Part shown: positions 58,801-64,000 of the stretch, piece by piece | Position numbering within the stretch: position 1 is the stretch's first letter | Layout of the letters: every line of letters starts with the position of its first letter | Origin: Sitta carolinensis | Lineage: Eukaryota > Chordata > Aves > Passeriformes > Sittidae | DNA: 64,000 nt | Assembly: GCA_032173965.1 (NCBI GenBank) | Contig: JAVUNC010000004.1 | Span: 24,095,001-24,159,000 of the forward strand | Direction of reading: 5' to 3' | Translations under genes and position numbers: made by a program | The notes under the pieces: generated by a model | Told to the model about the DNA's origin: nothing | The model's input: the letters and a program-made list of their open reading frames with translations, nothing else | Database searches by the model: none

Positions 58801-61800
58801 CCTTGTATTCTCTGGCAGCCTTGTCTGAGTTATTCGAAGTACCCTCAATGGCAGCCAGAGTAAACTCAGACAATTTATCTTATAGTAGATGCAAAAGCAT
58901 AAAATAGCCTGATGCTTTCAGATGGCTAAGCAGTGGGAACAGTAATTTCCACATGATGGACAGTAATAATTGCTCTGTCTTTTAGAAAATTGACTATTTT
59001 GTCTAAATATAAAAAAAAAGAGAAGGTCAAATAGCACTTTTACATTGGTAGTATCCTTGGGGGGATGGCTTTAACCCTAGTACTGGACACCTAATCCATT
59101 ACTTCCCAGAAACAGTGTATAAACATAAAGTCTCTAAAATTGTATTGTTATCAGGATGTATTTGCTATTTGAACATTAATCCAGTGGTAGACAAAGTCTA
59201 AACATGGCATATATAACACAGCAACCCTGACTGACCTCCAAATCTGACAGTTCTTCAAATCAGTGGTCTTAACATGCAGTAAGCAGGTATCTCTCCTTTA
59301 AGATAATATCTTTAAAGTTCTCTTCACAATGCTTTTGGTAGGATATCTACTGCAATGTACTACTGTTTCAGCAACAGGGTCAGCTGCATCTGTCAGGTCT
59401 TGCACGTTGTACAGACAGTTACGTGTTTTCTGACTCAAGTGCAGAATCACTCCAGCTCATCTTCAGTGTCCCCATTCAAAAAAATCCTTAAATAATCCAT
59501 ACTCTAAGCTCCAGTCCAACAGTGCTAAAAACAGATGTTGGAAAACATCCCTCAGCAGTGCTACTAACTGATTTGGGGGTTGATATTACAGCCCAGCCTG
59601 TCCAAGCACAGAATCTGAAATAGCACCTAATAAATAACTCCTCTGCACGTTTGAGCAGCTCTGAAGCTGTTTTGCTTTTGCAGCCATTAAAAGCACAAGA
59701 AGCTCTACAGTAAAACCTAAAACTTGACAAAATATGTAAAACAAGGTCCTTTCCTTCATCACATCTTCTATATTTATCAGACTTTTACAAGAGATAATGA
59801 GTTTCAACCCTTTTAGCAATCCAAGCTTGCAAAAAATTCACTGTCAATATGATATTTAAAAAGTCCACATTCTCACTGTCAGTTCCTGACAGGCACTAAA
59901 TTGTGCTAGCATTCATGTAAAGTTGTACTGCAGCTATTTCATAGGATATGTCCTAGATGAGCACTAACTGAGCTGCTTACATATGGACATGTGTGAGGGT
60001 GAGCAATGGCTTGACTTCCAGGACAACTATAGTACTTCAATATTTTTGACACTTTTTGATAATCACAAAATTCCTGACAGTGATTCCTGAACACCTTCCT
60101 AACTTTAGCTTTGACTAGCTTCAGCTGACTCTCTAGAGAATGCAGAGGACTTTTTGCTCCTGTCCCATGCTAACTTCCCGACTCCCCAATGAGAAAGCAA
60201 GGAATTAAATTCATCACCTTTGTCAAACGGCCAATTTTAACAGGAAACCATTATTGCCAGTGAATAATAAATGCTTCATGTTTCTCAGTTTGCTTTACTA
60301 GCTCCCCATAACTTCTTGTTGGGACAAGTCTGATCTTTAAACCTAGTTTGTCTGGCAGAAGTTTAACTTCGTTTCTCTCTTAAAAATGGCAAGGTCAGCA
60401 TCAGTAAATCCAGGAAAGTATGTGGTATAAATCAGAAGCTATAAATCAGGTCTTTCATAAATTAGGCTTCTTCTAAACTATGAGATTTTGAAAGCATTAT
60501 ATCAAGGATACAAGGTATGCATTAAACAGGAAAAGATTTGTGCCACAAAGTCAAGGGGCCACAGTGCTGAGTTCACTGCCCAATGTCTTAAAGATAGGTG
60601 CACGTAGGTATGGCAAAGAATGGCTGTATTAGCTATTCTTTATCATTATCAGCATTTGTTTAATGAAGGGAGAAGGCAGGGAGGAAGAAGTAAGATATAT
60701 CAGGGTAAAGGCTGCCCACACAAAAGGCAGTACAAGACAAATGCTATTTAATCCTGCAGCCTGGCACTCTTGGAAGGGTGTGGTTCTGCCATATTATTGT
60801 GTCTCTCTGGCATCAGTCTGCTACCCACTACTACGTGGTATGCCACTGGCAGAAACACCCTCTCCTGTAGAGAGACAGAGAGGTAACCACAGAAACAGAA
60901 ATAACTATGCCAGCAATGCTTTGTCAGGTTCAGTGGCTACAAAGGCCCTTCCCTAATTTATATTGTCAAGTTGTCTAAAATCAAAGCTTGCTATTCTCCT
61001 GTATTTCAATAAAATAAATGTATGCAAATAAATATTTTTTTTGCTATTGAAGAAATTAAAAGCATAATTTTGTATGTATAAGGCAATAAAATGAGATAAC
61101 ATCTCTCTGTGGAAATCCCTGAAAGTTATCTGCATTTCCTTCCTGATTTTTTCTTTTGTCTCTGCTTTTGCTAAAAGTTGACACATCAGAAAACTGCTTT
61201 TCAGAGTTAACACCATTCCTACTGACCACAGGGTGTCACTGTTACATTAAAATATCTAATTTCCCAGTTCACGTCGTTTGAAAATTAATATATTCATCGG
61301 GGGGAAAAAAATTCCTTTTCTTCCAAAACATATTGAGATGCAAGAAATTTGTGGGCAGACGTGCCACATAAAATAGGTTAATACTGCATTCCTTTAACTT
61401 ATTGTACACATCTTTTCATATTGCTACTGACACATTTATTATAAGCAAAGCTGGCAATGACATCTAGAGTTAAAGTTCTCTAACATTTTCTGTCATAAGG
61501 CCCCACTTTCAGTTGTTTATTACTTTGTCAGCCTTTAACTGCTGGAACTTACATTTTCCATACCTTGTCTCTGCCCCAGACTGGATTGTTTTGAAAGTTT
61601 TAGTGAAAAAATGGGCTTGGCCACTTCCGGGAACAAGTTTTGTGGAAGAAAAACCACTGTTATGTTAAAATTCAGTAAGTTTTACATGAGTTTCTTGGAG
61701 ATATTTTTGTAGCTTTGCACCCTCAAGTTTGGCACAGAAGGGATACTGATCTTAAGAGATCCCAGTCTGGACTTAGTTACAAGCATAGGGAAGTTCCACC

Positions 61801-64000
61801 TTATTTCCACCTTATTGTCAGAAACTGGTCAGTCTGGGAATTAAAATGCCCAAGGGAGCAGCAGCTGACCATGATTTTTTCTTAACCTCAACAAAGAATT
61901 GTGAAGTCATTTCCCTGAGACCGAGTTGGAAAATCTGTGTCTCTGACTGACAATGCATCACCTACACAACATCCCTAAGCAGTGAGGTCTGTGCTGCAGA
62001 TACAGTTCTTCAGAAAACATTCATGGATGTTTAGGGGGAATCAGTTCTATTCAACATGAGACTGGGTTTGAGCTTTTGGAATGCTAGTAAAAATCCTAGG
62101 CCATAACACAATGAAGCAGATGTTTACAAATGATTATTCTTATTGCCTATGCAGGCCTATTGTGCTCCTTTTAGGAATATGTGCACTCTTTTATTTAAAA
62201 ACACTGGGGTTTGCTGGTGTGGGGCTGTGCTCAACTTGATCTCTCCCTTTCTAAGGATCACAAAGCTGCAGGGGGAGCAGGAGGCACGCCAAGGTCTTGC
62301 TGGAACCCACGAATATGCAATGATCATCAAAACAGTAAGTGACTTTCCAGTCTTTCTTCCTTCCCTCCCCAGGCAAGTCAGGGCATTGCCAGATGCCGAT
62401 GCTGACTCAAAGTAAGTAGCTACTGCCCCGGGTGCTCTTCAGCAGAAGTTGCTGCTCTCAAGCAAACCTGCGATGGTTTAACAATTATCTCCTTACTGTG
62501 TCATGAAATAACCTGATCTATAAACACAAGTTATTTGCTGTATAGACGGAAGTTTGGATGCAGTCAGAAGACCAATGAAATAGATAGGGCAGAGAAGATA
62601 ATAATCTTGGGATTTAGAGGAAAAGGGTGAACTAGACAGAAAAGGCAAAGGGGAGCTTTAGGGTAGGCTGGGGTAGAACAGTCTAGTCCAGAGAATGCAA
62701 CAGCTGCGTCAGGTTCCCTGTGCCCTACATATCATCAGGTAACAACAAGGTTTTTCTCATATGCTACATGCCACTGTAAATGAATAAAAACAATCTGGAA
62801 AATAAACAGAGGGCTTTGAATGGACAGGAGATATAAATGATTACTTAACTCCATGGTAAAGCTACTGAAGGTAGCTTTGGGAGAGGAAAATTTAGCAGGG
62901 ATTGGACAAAGAACATTCGGAGTTGCCGACTGTTACGGTCCAATGGAGAAAGAAAAAAATATCCACTTACTTCCTCACAGAGGATAAGCTGAGTAGACAC
63001 ATACCCACTAAAACAAATGGCTGAATTATCATAACATGGGACATCAGCTGAGAATGAGATGAATGAAAGAGAGAACAGGTAAAAATCAATGTTTGAGATG
63101 CAGGCTGCAGACAATGCACTTCTCTGTGAGCTACAATACTGAAAGGGCAGAGGACTACCATGAGGAATCAGGGAAAGGCACTGATTTGAAAGTTCTAGTA
63201 TTTGAAGTGCATGTGGCAAATGTGGAACATGTGAATCTATCAATGAAAACGGCAAATCTGACCCAAGCATGACAGTATTTGAAAAGGCCCATTTTTTCCT
63301 ACATTCAGGGAGCACATAATGACATTAATCTATTTTATGTGCCCTTTTTACTGTATTTGTACCTTAGAAAGAAACTACAAATTCTTTCAATTTTATTTGT
63401 GCTCACTAGCTTCTGCCAACTTCCAACCCTTCTAGTTACTGGAACACCAATTTGTGTTAAGTCACTCTTCAGGTTAAACTGAAGAACTTTTCTAATGCAA
63501 GAGATTCCTTTTCTCATTTCTGGCGATAAATCTCACAACAGAAATGAACAATTGTGTATCCTACTCAAGCTGAACAGATACATATCTCCATCATTCACTA
63601 TCACTCTATATTAGATTTGGAGTCAACCAAAAATAATTTGTGTTCTTAATGCTGTTTAATAAAACCTGCACTTTTTATTCAGACTTAACTATTTCAAATA
63701 TCTCTTAATTCTATTTTCAGAATCCTCTGAGTGAAACAATACTTTATTCTACTTTAGTATGTAGGATATACAGAAGTTCAGAGACTCTGCTCACCAGTAT
63801 TCATTGATGAACCACACTCAGCATAAAGAAAAGTGGATTTCCAAGATGTATGGTAAACTAACCTTAGAAAAAAACTCTGGCATTCATTACATCTCCTGAA
63901 TTGCATAGGTGCTCATCCATCTTCTCCCATACACAGAAAAAAAGAACTGCATCCTCCATTCAAATGCTTTTAACTTATTTACAGCTAGACTGGAGACAAT
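55807..64000 (-). other. HMGCLL1 intron (partial), no exon seen
   Basis: About 8.2 kb. I looked on the minus strand for the preceding exon, which should encode the HCHDTYGQALAN and GDTIG motifs, and did not find it. It therefore probably lies beyond the right edge. Small open frames on both strands show no family features. There is short poly-A and TA low complexity near 56440-56480. Confidence 0.7.

Noticed and set aside
62845..63315. 156-codon minus-strand frame
   Set aside because: It is not in the HMGCLL1 frame or family, has no motif, and overlaps frames on the other strand. It is probably chance.

Overview
The window is nuclear DNA from a bird, most likely a passerine. The genes are split into short vertebrate-type exons with GT/AG boundaries and kilobase introns. 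The recognisable dispersed repeats are mostly CR1 LINE 3' ends of the avian kind. A minus-strand element near 53.5 kb joins a tRNA-Ile-like head to a CR1 tail, the arrangement of the songbird SINE TguSINE1. Background base composition is AT-rich, with sharp GC-rich islands.

Three protein-coding genes are present in the order HCRTR2(+) - GFRAL(+) - HMGCLL1(-), the order and orientation known at human 6p12. (1) About 1-9.8 kb holds the last four coding exons of HCRTR2 (orexin/hypocretin receptor 2), covering TM5 to the C-terminus. Its 5' part lies outside the window. (2) About 17.4-43.3 kb holds what appears to be a complete GFRAL gene, the GDF15 receptor of the GFR-alpha family. Nine coding exons join in phase to give 497 codons plus stop: signal peptide, cysteine-rich extracellular domains, one membrane segment and a short tail. 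(3) About 51.4-55.8 kb, on the minus strand, holds the last two coding exons of HMGCLL1 (HMG-CoA lyase-like). Its 5' exons lie beyond the right edge.

The most unusual parts both belong to GFRAL. A roughly 1.4-kb hierarchical G-rich tandem array (about 15.95-17.34 kb) ends about 100 bp before the start codon and splits the CpG-rich promoter region. Its hexamer is arranged in 48-, 60- and 66-bp blocks, which in turn form 174-bp super-blocks. All three minus-strand frames stay open through it, which explains the very long but spurious low-complexity ORFs there. Second, coding exon 3 of GFRAL (29710-30132) is extremely GC-rich and seems to encode a full GFR-alpha-like cysteine-rich module in addition to the half-module in exon 2, making the predicted protein about 100 residues longer than the mammalian one.

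The remaining sequence is intronic or intergenic. It contains CR1 fragments, one SINE, simple repeats and a few GC-rich patches that I could not classify. Exon limits come from reading splice junctions, reading phase and remembered family similarity; no alignment or search was run.
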